From contig CP136061.1 in assembly GCA_032622095.1 (NCBI GenBank), positions 7,390,734 to 7,454,733 of the forward strand: DNA of 64,000 nt, read 5' to 3'. Numbering within the stretch: the stretch's first letter is position 1; each line of letters opens with the position of its first letter. Shown one piece after another: positions 52,301 through 55,739 of the stretch. The stretch comes from Siphonodentalium dalli. Lineage: Eukaryota > Mollusca > Scaphopoda > Gadilida > Siphonodentaliidae. The notes beneath the pieces were generated by a model. It did no database searches. It was not told the origin of the DNA and was given only the letters and a program-made list of their open reading frames with translations. The translations under genes were made by a program, and so were the position numbers.

Positions 52301-53545
52301 CGGAGTCCCACTCAGAACCACAACCAATGACGGAGTCCCACTCAGCACCACAACGAATGACGGAGTCCCACTCAGAACCACAACCAATGACGGAGTCCCA
52401 CTCAGAACCACAACCAATGACGGAGTCCCACTCAGCACCACAACGAATGACGGAGTCCCACTCAGAACCACAACCAATGACGGAGTCCCACTCAGCACCA
52501 CAACCAATGACGGAGTCCCACTCAGAACCACAACCAATGACGGAGTCCCACTCAGAACCACAACCAATGACGGAGTCCCACTCAGAACCACAACCAATGA
52601 CGGAGTCCCACTCAGCACCACAACCGAGACTGGTGATATTCTGTCGACATCAGACTCCAATCAGCACACAGATAAATATCCAGATATCAAGGACTCCGGT
52701 GAGTGTATATAACAATTGTTCAATTTACAGTCTGGCTGACCCAAACCAAATTGACGTCATCACTATTATAGAAAACTTAATCAGAAAGTTTTCATAAAGG
52801 TAACGTGCATGGGATCTGTATATCATATGGACTTGAATTATTGTGTTCTATTTAAAGATCACGTCACCTGGAATAGTATCAGAGCACGCGCTTAACGTAA
52901 TGTAAAGTGGCGCTCTCGTTGGGAAAAAGCGCAATAACAACGGCTTTCCGATTGGTCAGATTGTCTATCTTAACCAATTAGATTTAAAGTTGCATACAAA
53001 TGGTTGTTGTTAAGCCCTGTATAGTTCAAAAATCGCCACCTCGTCGTTAGCATTTCCACGAATTACCAATTACCACACGCAATATAAGCATGGGGTCAAA
53101 GTTATCTACACGGGTGAGTCATCTACACAAAAAAGTACTTTATATCTTGTTTCGGACGACACAATGTCACACACATAAAAAAAAAATTCTTTTACTGTGA
53201 TTTGAGACTTCAGTTCTTAGACTGTGTTGGGCTTGTGTTTGACACTGTCAGTCTCAGACTCTGTGTCTTTGTTATTGTGGTTAACTAATGATTCAATGAA
53301 TCATTTACTTTAAGTTAACTATAGCTAGGTACTGATAACTGGCATCAAACATATGTATTGTATTCATGCATTTGACAAGCTAGGACCATGGTAGGTAGAT
53401 ATACGTGTGGTTATATTAGTCATTAGGTGAATAGCAATGCATGGAGATCCATCCACACAGGTTGATACTTCACAAGTATATTCACAAGTCGCATTAATTA
53501 ATGTAGGCCTACTGCTAAATCTGTTATCAATGGTACGTACTGTAT

Positions 53546-53595
<50 letters not shown>

Positions 53596-55444
53596 CTTCT
53601 TTAATGCATGTGCCACGCCCTGTTACTGAAACCATGTCATTTGTAATTGGAATGAGTAAGCTTTCTAATAACGTAGTACGTTATTGTCATATTATAATAG
53701 TATGAGCACCCTATATACAGTTGTCGGAATCGCTGGCTGTACATAATCTATTCAACAGCTACACGTTCGATATTCGGAAACAATTTGACATCCTTTGTAT
53801 TATTACTGTAGACTTCAGTCCCCGGCAACCATCATGTACACATGTACATCATGTACGCTGGATCTAAAACTGCCACCATGTACACAGAGTTCGGTCTCCT
53901 GCTACCATAGTACCATCATGCACATATACTTCAGTCCCCCTGTCACACTGGCCTGAACACTACCATATTGTACACAGAATGAGAGGAAATCGCTCATTGT
54001 GTTATTTGATACTTTTGTCGTTTACAATTTGTTCTGCATTATTCTGAGAAACAGAAACCGAACTGTCTATTTTCATTTGGAAAATGGCTTTATTACACTC
54101 CTATGCGCGATTTCCATTGAAAACGCAGTTAATTAAAAATGGTAATGTCACTAGTGAATTATGTCGTTTCCCATTGAAACCATTGACGTTACGTCACTTA
54201 TTGAGCTAGATTGAATTTTCGATTGTTGATCTTTCTCCACATCGGGACTTTCATGCATTAATTGTGTGTGTTTTAATCATATATTTGGTGAACCAAATTG
54301 ATGCAGAACTGTAATAAATAGAGTAATCAATTAGTTCCGAGAATTACGTCTCTCGCCTCTCGTGAATTATTTAACGTAATTCTCGGAACCAATTGATTAC
54401 TCTATATATCAAGCCAGAATGAATTGCAACTGACAAAACAGATTTAATTACGAAAAAATATATGATGGCAGCGGTCAGACCAGCGTGGCGCGGGGACGGA
54501 ACACTATAAACATTATGGCAGCGGTCAGACCAGCGTGGCGCGGGGACGGAACTCTATAAACATTATGGCAGCGGTCAGACCAGCGTGGCGCGGGGACGGA
54601 ACTCTATAAACATTATGGCAGCGGTCAGACCAGCGTGGCGCGGGGACGGAACTCTATAAACATTATGGCAGCGGTCAGACCAGCGTGGCGCGGGGACGGA
54701 ACTGTATAAACATTATGGCAGCGGTCAGACCAGCGTGGCGCGGGGACGGAACACTATAAACATTATGGCAGCGGTCAGACCAGCGTGGGGCGGGGACGGA
54801 ACTCTATAAACATTATGGCAGCGGTCAGACCAGCGTGGCGAGGGGACGGAACTCTATCTCCCGGGCTTACAACGACACGCGCCTATCTTCTTATTGGCCT
54901 ATATATATACAGTGATTTGTGGTTGGCTGACACTGATACCAACACGGATGTTGCTGCATGATACTCTTATAGTTGGACGTATTATGTGTGGCATCGTTAT
55001 TATAGCAGGAGTGGCACTTCCCCGACTCAGGCCTTACTATTCCAGATGGGTGGGTGGGTTATACATAGGATCACAGAAGCTACCGGCTGACCATTGCGGC
55101 TTTCCCCGACGGGGAGATTACCACCCCCACCCGACATGAGGGTTGTAGCCCCTGTCCTCTCATCTGGTGCCACACCTGTGTTACGACGAACACGTTTCCG
55201 GAAGTATCTCTTTGTCTCTGCTGGTTTTCTACTCGCACTGCGAATTGTTTCCGTTGGGTATATATAGGCAGAATTAAAAAAAAACGGTTTACGGAAAAGT
55301 TATTTTCCACCGTTTCGTGACTATTTGAACCAGATAAATGATGATATTATGGATGAGTTTCGTGACTATTTGAACCAGATAAATGATGACATTATGGGTG
55401 ATTATAGACTGCATAGTATTTTCAGTAAAATCCACAGGTCCTGA
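22312..55444 (+). CDS. DSL-family Notch-ligand-like gene (8-exon model)
   Basis: Exons 22312-22359, 25342-25442, 34594-34731, 48394-48544, 48640-48781, 49975-52698, 54913-55049 and 55268-55444 join in compatible phases (0,2,2,0,1,1,0) to give 3618 nt with no internal stop. The predicted protein has a signal peptide (1-16), an MNNL-like region (about 20-146), a DSL domain (C163-C200), 16 EGF modules (201-827), a Thr/Ser-rich 25-copy decapeptide stalk (828-1077), a putative transmembrane segment (about 1120-1140) and a short basic tail. DSL proteins sit on the cell surface and bind Notch through the MNNL-DSL-EGF face. Sixteen EGFs recall Jagged/Serrate, but no cysteine-rich VWC-like region is present. 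Exon 6 is certain; exons 1, 7 and 8 are inference from phase and splice signals. Confidence 0.75.
22360..23440. other. Intron 1, first part: repeat fragments
   Basis: The stretch 22477-22860 has hAT-interior motifs ('aatttccaactgttgaaa', CACAGGGGTC, CACGTCCCTG), but its ends do not share a target duplication. A GT/G-rich microsatellite lies at about 22880-22943. No other gene is supported; the frame 23131-23325 is unconvincing. Confidence 0.45.
23441..23787. repeat. 29-bp tandem array, 12 identical copies
   Basis: Twelve copies of a 29-bp unit containing CCCGGTAGAGAGATATCTC, with no mismatch that I can see between copies. Each unit includes the palindrome GAGATATCTC. Perfect identity implies very recent expansion. 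It lies in intron 1 of the DSL gene model. Confidence 0.97.
24103..24514. mobile_element. 412-bp TIR element built of nested palindromes
   Basis: Flanked by the direct duplication TTATAATTA (24094-24102 and 24515-24523). The ends are inverted with about 20 of 25 matches through GTGGCTAAAGAA. The interior is a series of units around the palindrome GAGCGGTATACCGCTC, flanked by CTTTAG/CTAAAG, in at least six arrangements. A block of about 115 bp containing 'gcgtatcaggcccatatagc' is directly duplicated at about 24315 and 24430. A 9-bp duplication would suit a Mutator-like element and an 8-bp one a hAT; neither is proven. Confidence 0.75.
24712..24800. mobile_element. 89-bp hAT-like miniature element
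   Basis: The ends CATAGGGGTCCGGGAAC and CACAGGGTTCCGGGAAC (inverted, 15 of 17 matching) are flanked by a perfect 8-bp duplication CCTATAAA at 24704-24711 and 24801-24808. With only about 55 bp between the TIRs this is a very small miniature element. The 8-bp duplication and CA-AGGG ends point to the hAT superfamily. Confidence 0.88.
24909..25083. repeat. Direct duplication of about 118-bp offset
   Basis: The block 'ctttatggggttcaataata' with following sequence (about 50 bp) occurs at about 24920 and about 25038. It lies in intron 1. Confidence 0.8.
25342..25442 (+). CDS. DSL gene exon 2: start of the MNNL-like region
   Basis: Acceptor GGTTCTTTTGGCAG before 25342 and a consensus donor GTAAGT at 25443. 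The 101-nt exon reads phase 0 to phase 2. It encodes V-T-L-A-V-R-L-D-S-Y then C-P-D-P-C and I-T-I-C. This follows the MNNL pattern of Notch ligands: a first beta strand of the type F-E-L-x-L-x-S-F, then paired cysteines and an F-R-V-C-L-like strand. Joining to exon 3 creates an ATG codon across the junction without disturbing the frame. Confidence 0.75.
25501..25535. repeat. (AAG)n microsatellite
   Basis: About seven AAG units followed by a few AAC/AGC units, in intron 2. Confidence 0.9.
25877..26225. repeat. 176-bp tandem duplication
   Basis: The unit with 'acaaaatttaatttctt' and 'cataaatcgatttgaatg' at 25877-26050 recurs at 26053-26225, about 90 per cent identical. It directly precedes the inverted family B repeat. 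Confidence 0.85.
26290..26660 (-). repeat. Family B repeat, inverted copy
   Basis: This is the reverse complement of the 18.0-18.5 and 62.4 kb units (TCAATTCAAGGTCAAA blocks), ending at 26640-26660 in GCCAGTGGCGGGCTAACC, which is the complement of a CTAGCAGGTTAGCCCGCC end. The same end recurs at 27440-27465. Confidence 0.75.
26880..27465 (-). repeat. 122-bp tandem array with unique ends
   Basis: CAGCGCATGCGCAG occurs at 26991, 27113 and 27235 (122-bp period), with a truncated fourth unit at about 27327. The array and its left flank (ATTCTCGACCGATCGGGACG) match, in reverse complement, the four-copy array at 62970-63520. Open frames in the array are unlikely to be coding because the period is not a multiple of three. 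Confidence 0.93.
27466..28589. other. Gene-free stretch of intron 2
   Basis: No supported gene. An AT-rich low-complexity tract lies at 27600-27690 and a C-run at 28381-28391. The block 28310-28436 has a diverged relative at 59625-59730. Confidence 0.4.
28590..30298 (+). pseudogene. Ty3/Gypsy-type retrotransposon pol fragment
   Basis: Successive frames spell the end of a Gypsy polyprotein. First is the RNase H-integrase linker, then an integrase zinc-binding segment ending in T-G-I-E-S-C-L-R-R-A-R-E (about 28930-28980). Next comes the catalytic core, with the first Asp in G-V-D-V-M-T-Y (Asp at 29300-29302) and the presumed catalytic Glu in K-V-E-S-S-V (29544-29546). After it are N-I-R-N-T-P-S-K-G-M-D and finally R-Y-Y-N-R-S-A-R-A-L...G-D-V-V-R-M-K-P in 30098-30298. 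The zinc motif has Gln where His is usual. Multiple frameshifts and stops, and the TTAA-flanked insert at 29708-30087, make it a pseudogene. No LTRs were recognised. Confidence 0.88.
29708..30087. mobile_element. piggyBac-like non-autonomous element, copy 1
   Basis: Inverted ends CCCTTTACCCAACA are flanked by TTAA on both sides (29704-29707 and 30088-30091). TTAA targeting and CCC-type ends are diagnostic of the piggyBac superfamily. It interrupts the Gypsy pol frame. The interior contains a large hairpin of CCAATGCATTCTCTTATATA arms around GTCGACC, with one arm block duplicated in direct orientation. A second, inverted copy lies at 39585-40037. No transposase is encoded. Confidence 0.9.
30279..30380. 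repeat. 21-bp tandem array, five copies
   Basis: Five copies of GGTCCTATGATACGATTTAAC, identical except for the last two bases of the final copy. It runs on directly from the last codons of the Gypsy fragment. Confidence 0.95.
30483..31716 (-). repeat. Family A dispersed repeat, full copy 2 (inverted)
   Basis: Reverse complement of 855-2101 over its whole length, with a few substitutions and small indels (for example CATG to GCGC at the start of the shared frame). High identity implies recent duplication or gene conversion. It lies between the Gypsy relic and a truncated LINE. Confidence 0.85.
31792..33202 (-). pseudogene. 5'-truncated LINE ORF2 C-terminal fragment
   Basis: On the minus strand, 33202-32862 encodes the end of a reverse transcriptase and connection region: A-F-P-S-V-N-I-L-L-K-L-F-D, then P-I-I-L-Y-G-C-E-V-W-G, then V-R-A-E-L-G. 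After an insertion at about 32347-32860 it resumes with the C-terminal segment: K-L-R-T-Y, L-R-V-S-D-H-K-L, R-L-C and H-F-I-M-E-C-P-H-Y. These are standard phrases of CR1/Jockey-type ORF2s. The order is preserved once the insertion is removed. Several stops occur. The sequence differs from the LINE at 9-15 kb, so it is another family. Confidence 0.88.
32347..32860. mobile_element. TIR element inserted in the LINE fragment
   Basis: Inverted ends of about 55 bp, built of repeated CACTATTATAGTGATATTC motifs after a CCTGAATT block, bound a 514-bp AT-rich segment with no coding potential. It splits the ORF2 fragment exactly between two conserved blocks. I found no clear target duplication, so the class is unknown. 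Confidence 0.7.
33203..33703. other. Unassigned stretch with an open minus-strand frame
   Basis: The minus frame 33722-33444 and its +1 continuation (with R-N-L-S-L-W-D-I-I-K-Q) read like protein but match no family I recognise. They may be a decayed part of another LINE. Small repeats of 'aaatcctaaggaa(t/c)cacaaac' lie at 33220-33280. The last eight bases are the left target duplication of the next element. Confidence 0.4.
33704..34047. mobile_element. 344-bp hAT-like non-autonomous element
   Basis: The ends CAGGGTCCGGACTG and CAGGATTCGCGCTG (inverted, 10 of 14 matching) are flanked by a perfect 8-bp duplication GTCATGAT at 33696-33703 and 34048-34055. Subterminal TTGCCAAAT motifs recall those of the element at 6918-8235. 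There is no coding capacity. Confidence 0.9.
34056..34246. repeat. Degenerate GATGATGGTGATGA repeat
   Basis: Imperfect GAT/GGT trinucleotide-rich sequence that generates poly-Met/Asp frames. Confidence 0.85.
34247..34346. repeat. 20-bp tandem array, five copies
   Basis: Five copies of CAAATCGGGAGGTCGCTGTA, with two single-base variants. Confidence 0.95.
34594..34731 (+). CDS. DSL gene exon 3: MNNL-like region, middle
   Basis: A strong acceptor TTTTCTATTTGCAG precedes the exon. It starts in phase 2 and ends in phase 2 at donor GTACAT, which makes it join exon 4 in frame. It encodes F-P-C-H-D-C, S-P-I-D, and N-N-P-A-L-L-R-L-P-I-W, corresponding to the N-P-I-x-F-P-F-x-W phrase of MNNL domains. 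The alternative donor GTGATG at 34727 would break the frame to exon 4. Sequence after 34740 matches a dispersed repeat near 37.6 kb (inverted), consistent with intron. Confidence 0.72.
34732..35697. other. Intron 3, first part
   Basis: Contains a G-run at 34789-34810, a fragment shared (inverted) with 37620-37680, and hAT-interior-like 'caacagttggaaat' motifs at 34985-35120. No gene supported. Confidence 0.45.
35698..37451 (+). repeat. Segmental duplicate of 52843-53692, filled site
   Basis: From 'gatcacgtcacctggaata' (35713) to 'acgtagtacgttattgtcat' (37431) this aligns collinearly with 52843-53692. The only large difference is the 1161-bp hAT-like element at 36184-37344, which is absent from the other copy. 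Confidence 0.88.
36184..37344. mobile_element. 1161-bp hAT-like element with 19-bp TIRs
   Basis: Perfect inverted ends CAGGGATGTGGCTAGAGGG are flanked by an exact 8-bp duplication ATGTTACA at 36176-36183 and 37345-37352. The empty site survives in the paralogous segment at about 53529-53536 (ATGGTACG). The interior holds three tandem units of about 59 bp with 'ttgagtcggaatc' (36240-36420) and three larger repeats with GGAAATTTC and GGTTGGAAAATT (36690-37150). No transposase was found, so it is non-autonomous. Confidence 0.95.
37681..38092. mobile_element. Fold-back element with 25-bp inverted ends
   Basis: GAATATGGTGCCGGACATTT at 37681 is repeated inverted, ending at 38092. Just inside lie CCAGAGGGTGAATTTA phrases, also inverted relative to each other, which recur at 59928-59990. 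No target duplication or coding frame was found. Confidence 0.7.
38316..39354. mobile_element. 1-kb TIR element with internal 270-bp duplication
   Basis: Inverted ends of about 36 bp beginning AACGTTCAGGCGACCACGAT (two mismatches). Inside, 38571-38720 and 38846-39000 are near-identical direct repeats ending in GGCGGCCATTTTGAATTTTT, and a run of 18 or more G lies at 39201-39220. The frame 38372-38554 resembles no family I know. No target duplication was found. Confidence 0.75.
39355..39584. other. Unannotated flank
   Basis: Unique sequence. It ends with the TTAA target of the next element (39581-39584). Confidence 0.4.
39585..40037. mobile_element. piggyBac-like non-autonomous element, copy 2
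   Basis: TTAA at 39581-39584 and 40038-40041 flanks ends CCCTTTACC / GGGTAAAGG. The interior is the reverse complement of 29708-30087, but it carries two copies of the CCAATGCATTCTCTTATATA hairpin, one at each side of an AT-rich TTTTTAACA repeat. Confidence 0.88.
40042..42938. other. Long gene-free part of intron 3
   Basis: No gene supported in about 2.9 kb. Visible structures are a C-run at 40270, a GC hairpin CCGCGGCTTCGCCGCGG at about 41270, AAAATGGCGGCC at 41097, and inverted ATCACGTAAA / TTTACGTGAT blocks around 42185 and 42315 with CCACGTGAACGTGG between them. Small frames (40484-40669, 42163-42354) show no domain. Confidence 0.45.
42939..43040. repeat. Long perfect hairpin
   Basis: A 26-bp arm (CAGTTTATAGCGGAATTTAC and following six bases) at 42939-42964 is repeated as an exact inverted copy at 43015-43040, with a 50-bp loop. 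Confidence 0.9.
43041..43689. other. Gene-free stretch
   Basis: Nothing recognisable apart from AT-rich unique sequence. Confidence 0.35.
43690..43850 (-). repeat. Dispersed repeat plus family A terminal block, inverted
   Basis: Reverse complement of the 4170-4290 repeat joined to a family A terminal block (GGTTTTCTTGT at about 43827). Confidence 0.7.
43851..44534. other. Gene-free stretch
   Basis: No gene supported. GTACATGTACACGTGTACAT at 43872-43891 is a short self-complementary run. Confidence 0.35.
44535..47892. repeat. Minisatellite block bounded by inverted 120-bp arms
   Basis: Arms at about 44535-44654 and 47774-47892 are inverted copies (through GGAACTGGTTGAGTAATGT and 'actgatcattgga'). 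Between them, 45540-47210 is a very degenerate tandem repeat of 40-55-bp units with GGTATACA and GGTGAATAGGT phrases. The stretch 47330-47760 carries the same unit in the opposite orientation. The many open frames here on both strands (for example 46803-46324 minus) come from the repeat and lack domains. 44655-45540 has no recognisable feature. Confidence 0.8.
47893..48393. other. End of intron 3
   Basis: Sequence 47895-48215 is a diverged relative of 38650-39250 (GGCGGCCATCTTGGA, TTTATTTTTC and 'attggctccc' blocks in order). It ends in the acceptor GTTCCTTGGCCAG before exon 4. Confidence 0.5.
48394..48544 (+). CDS. DSL gene exon 4: end of the MNNL-like region
   Basis: Acceptor GTTCCTTGGCCAG and donor ATG|GTAAAA; 151 nt from phase 2 to phase 0. 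With the last two bases of exon 3 it reads Y-V-I-S-Y-D-V-V-R, equivalent to the F-S-L-I-I-E-A-W strand of MNNL domains. Then come H-E-D-F-K-S-L-L-L and F-I-Q-S-G-D, equivalent to the L-I-x-R-L and G-x-x-W segments that precede the DSL domain. A long minus-strand frame covers the same place but is only its shadow. Confidence 0.68.
48640..48781 (+). CDS. DSL gene exon 5: pre-DSL strand and most of the DSL domain
   Basis: The acceptor used is CCAGTGAAACAG (phase 0); an alternative AG eight bases upstream would not fit the phase of exon 4. The exon encodes S-L-T-Y-R-Y-H-I-E-T-Y-V-Y-C then C-x3-F-H-G-x2-C-x3-C-x6-C-x3-G-x3-C, the DSL signature. The third inter-cysteine loop is six residues, shorter than in typical Delta or Jagged proteins. 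It ends after the first base of a Gly codon at donor G|GTTCGT. Exon 6 supplies the conserved G-W-x-G-x-x-C. Confidence 0.82.
48782..49974. other. Intron 5 of the DSL gene
   Basis: A 1.19-kb phase-1 intron between DSL half-domains. It contains the MITE-like copy at 49372-49760. No other gene supported. Confidence 0.7.
49372..49760 (+). mobile_element. Hairpin-ended miniature element, copy 1
   Basis: 49372-49530 is a hairpin with arms GAGTAATCAATTGGTTCCGA (and on) and loop material from CGTCTCTCGCCTC palindromes. It continues into 'tgcatcaatttggttcgcca' and 'aaagtcccgatgtgg' blocks to about 49760. An inverted copy lies at about 54090-54408. No coding frame, class unknown. Confidence 0.75.
49975..52698 (+). 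CDS. DSL gene exon 6: 16 EGF modules and repeat stalk
   Basis: Acceptor TTTGTTTTCAAG, donor G|GTGAGT. After G-W-T-G-A-Q-C completes the DSL domain come 16 EGF modules without any intron. Modules 1, 2, 4-8, 10, 12, 14 and 16 carry the D-(I/V)-(N/D)-E-C calcium-binding start; 3, 9, 11, 13 and 15 are plain EGFs. Module 15 has Arg (CGT at 51702-51704) in place of its fourth cysteine. Then follow 25 copies of N-D-G-V-P-L-(R/S)-T-T-T and a short polar segment. EGF arrays bind partner proteins and rigidify the ectodomain; the Thr-rich stalk is probably O-glycosylated (inference). The six codons after 52698 in the long open frame are intronic. Confidence 0.95.
51876..52625 (+). repeat. Coding minisatellite: 25 x 30 bp
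   Basis: Twenty-five 30-bp units (AATGACGGAGTCCCACTCAG and ten more bases) encode a decapeptide. The variant codon AGA/AGC (Arg/Ser) follows mostly an R-R-S pattern, a 90-bp higher-order period, with exceptions at the two ends. Units are otherwise almost identical. The minus strand is also open throughout but is not a gene. Confidence 0.97.
52843..53692 (+). repeat. Segmental duplicate of 35698-37451, empty site
   Basis: Collinear with the other copy except for the missing hAT-like element, a longer TA tract and an extra stretch at 52900-52980 and 53220-53330. The unoccupied target lies at about 53529-53536. Confidence 0.88.
53545..53594. repeat. (TA)n microsatellite
   Basis: About 23 TA units. 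Confidence 0.95.
54090..54408 (-). mobile_element. Hairpin-ended miniature element, copy 2 (inverted)
   Basis: Reverse complement of 49372-49760 in the same block order. Its terminal hairpin is shorter (54321-54406), with the inner loop of copy 1 deleted. Confidence 0.75.
54465..54864. repeat. 50-bp tandem array, eight copies
   Basis: Units start ATGGCAGCGGTCAGACCAGC at 54465 and every 50 bp to 54815, with a few single-base variants. The GC-rich core contrasts with the AT-rich flanks. It ends about 50 bp before candidate exon 7. Confidence 0.97.
54913..55049 (+). CDS. DSL gene candidate exon 7: transmembrane segment
   Basis: Acceptor CCTATATATATACAG, donor TGG|GTGGGT; phase 1 to phase 0, so it joins exon 6 and exon 8 in frame. 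It encodes a largely hydrophobic stretch, including T-L-I-V-G-R-I-M-C-G-I-V-I-I-A-G-V-A-L, then P-R-L-R-P-Y-Y-S-R. This is suitable for a single-pass membrane segment followed by a basic stop-transfer region. An Arg inside the hydrophobic run is a weak point. It rests on phase and hydrophobicity alone. Confidence 0.45.
55268..55444 (+). CDS. DSL gene candidate exon 8: cytoplasmic tail and stop
   Basis: Acceptor TTGGGTATATATAG, phase 0. The 58 codons begin A-E-L-K-K-N-G-L-R-K, a basic juxtamembrane-like run, and contain two tandem copies of a 17-residue unit with F-R-D-Y-L-N-Q-I-N-D-D-I-M, ending at TGA 55442-55444. Notch ligands have short, poorly conserved tails, so homology cannot confirm it. 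No clear AATAAA is visible just downstream. Confidence 0.4.
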   Translation, partial: AELKKNGLRKSYFPPFRDYLNQINDDIMDEFRDYLNQINDDIMGDYRLHSIFSKIHRS

Positions 55445-55739
55445 AATACGTTTATATTACAAATATGTCACAAACCTAAAGACTTGTTTTCATAGTGTAC
55501 AGTTTGCATTATGTGTAAGCTTTCTCAAATACTAAAATATATAGTCACTGTTAATTCAGATGAAGTATATATACGTGCCGAACATGAACCTGGTTAATAT
55601 ATAGAACACTGTGTGAGGCTACGTGCCGAACATGAACCCGGTTAATATATATACCACTATGTGAGGGTACGTGCCGAACATGAGCCCGTTAATATATATA
55701 ACACTATGTGAGGCTACGTTGGTGTCGCCCCCGACCCTG
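55445..55739. repeat. Three copies of an approximately 50-bp repeat
   Basis: CGTGCCGAACATGAACC with following 'gttaatatata' and 'actatgtgagg' occurs three times at about 55576-55720. The remainder shows nothing. Confidence 0.8.

Larger units (their letters stand above)
52699..54912. other. Intron 6 of the DSL gene (if exon 7 is right)
   Basis: Holds the segmental duplicate (52843-53692), a TA microsatellite, unannotated sequence 53693-54089, a hairpin element and a 50-bp array. No other gene supported. Confidence 0.5.

Noticed and set aside
51845-52660. 271-codon minus-strand frame of V-V-V-L-S-G-T-P-S repeats
   Set aside because: Antisense shadow of the coding minisatellite in exon 6; the 30-bp period keeps it open.
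54465-54864. GC-rich 50-bp array as a CpG promoter
   Set aside because: It is a tandem repeat with no adjacent first exon on either strand.
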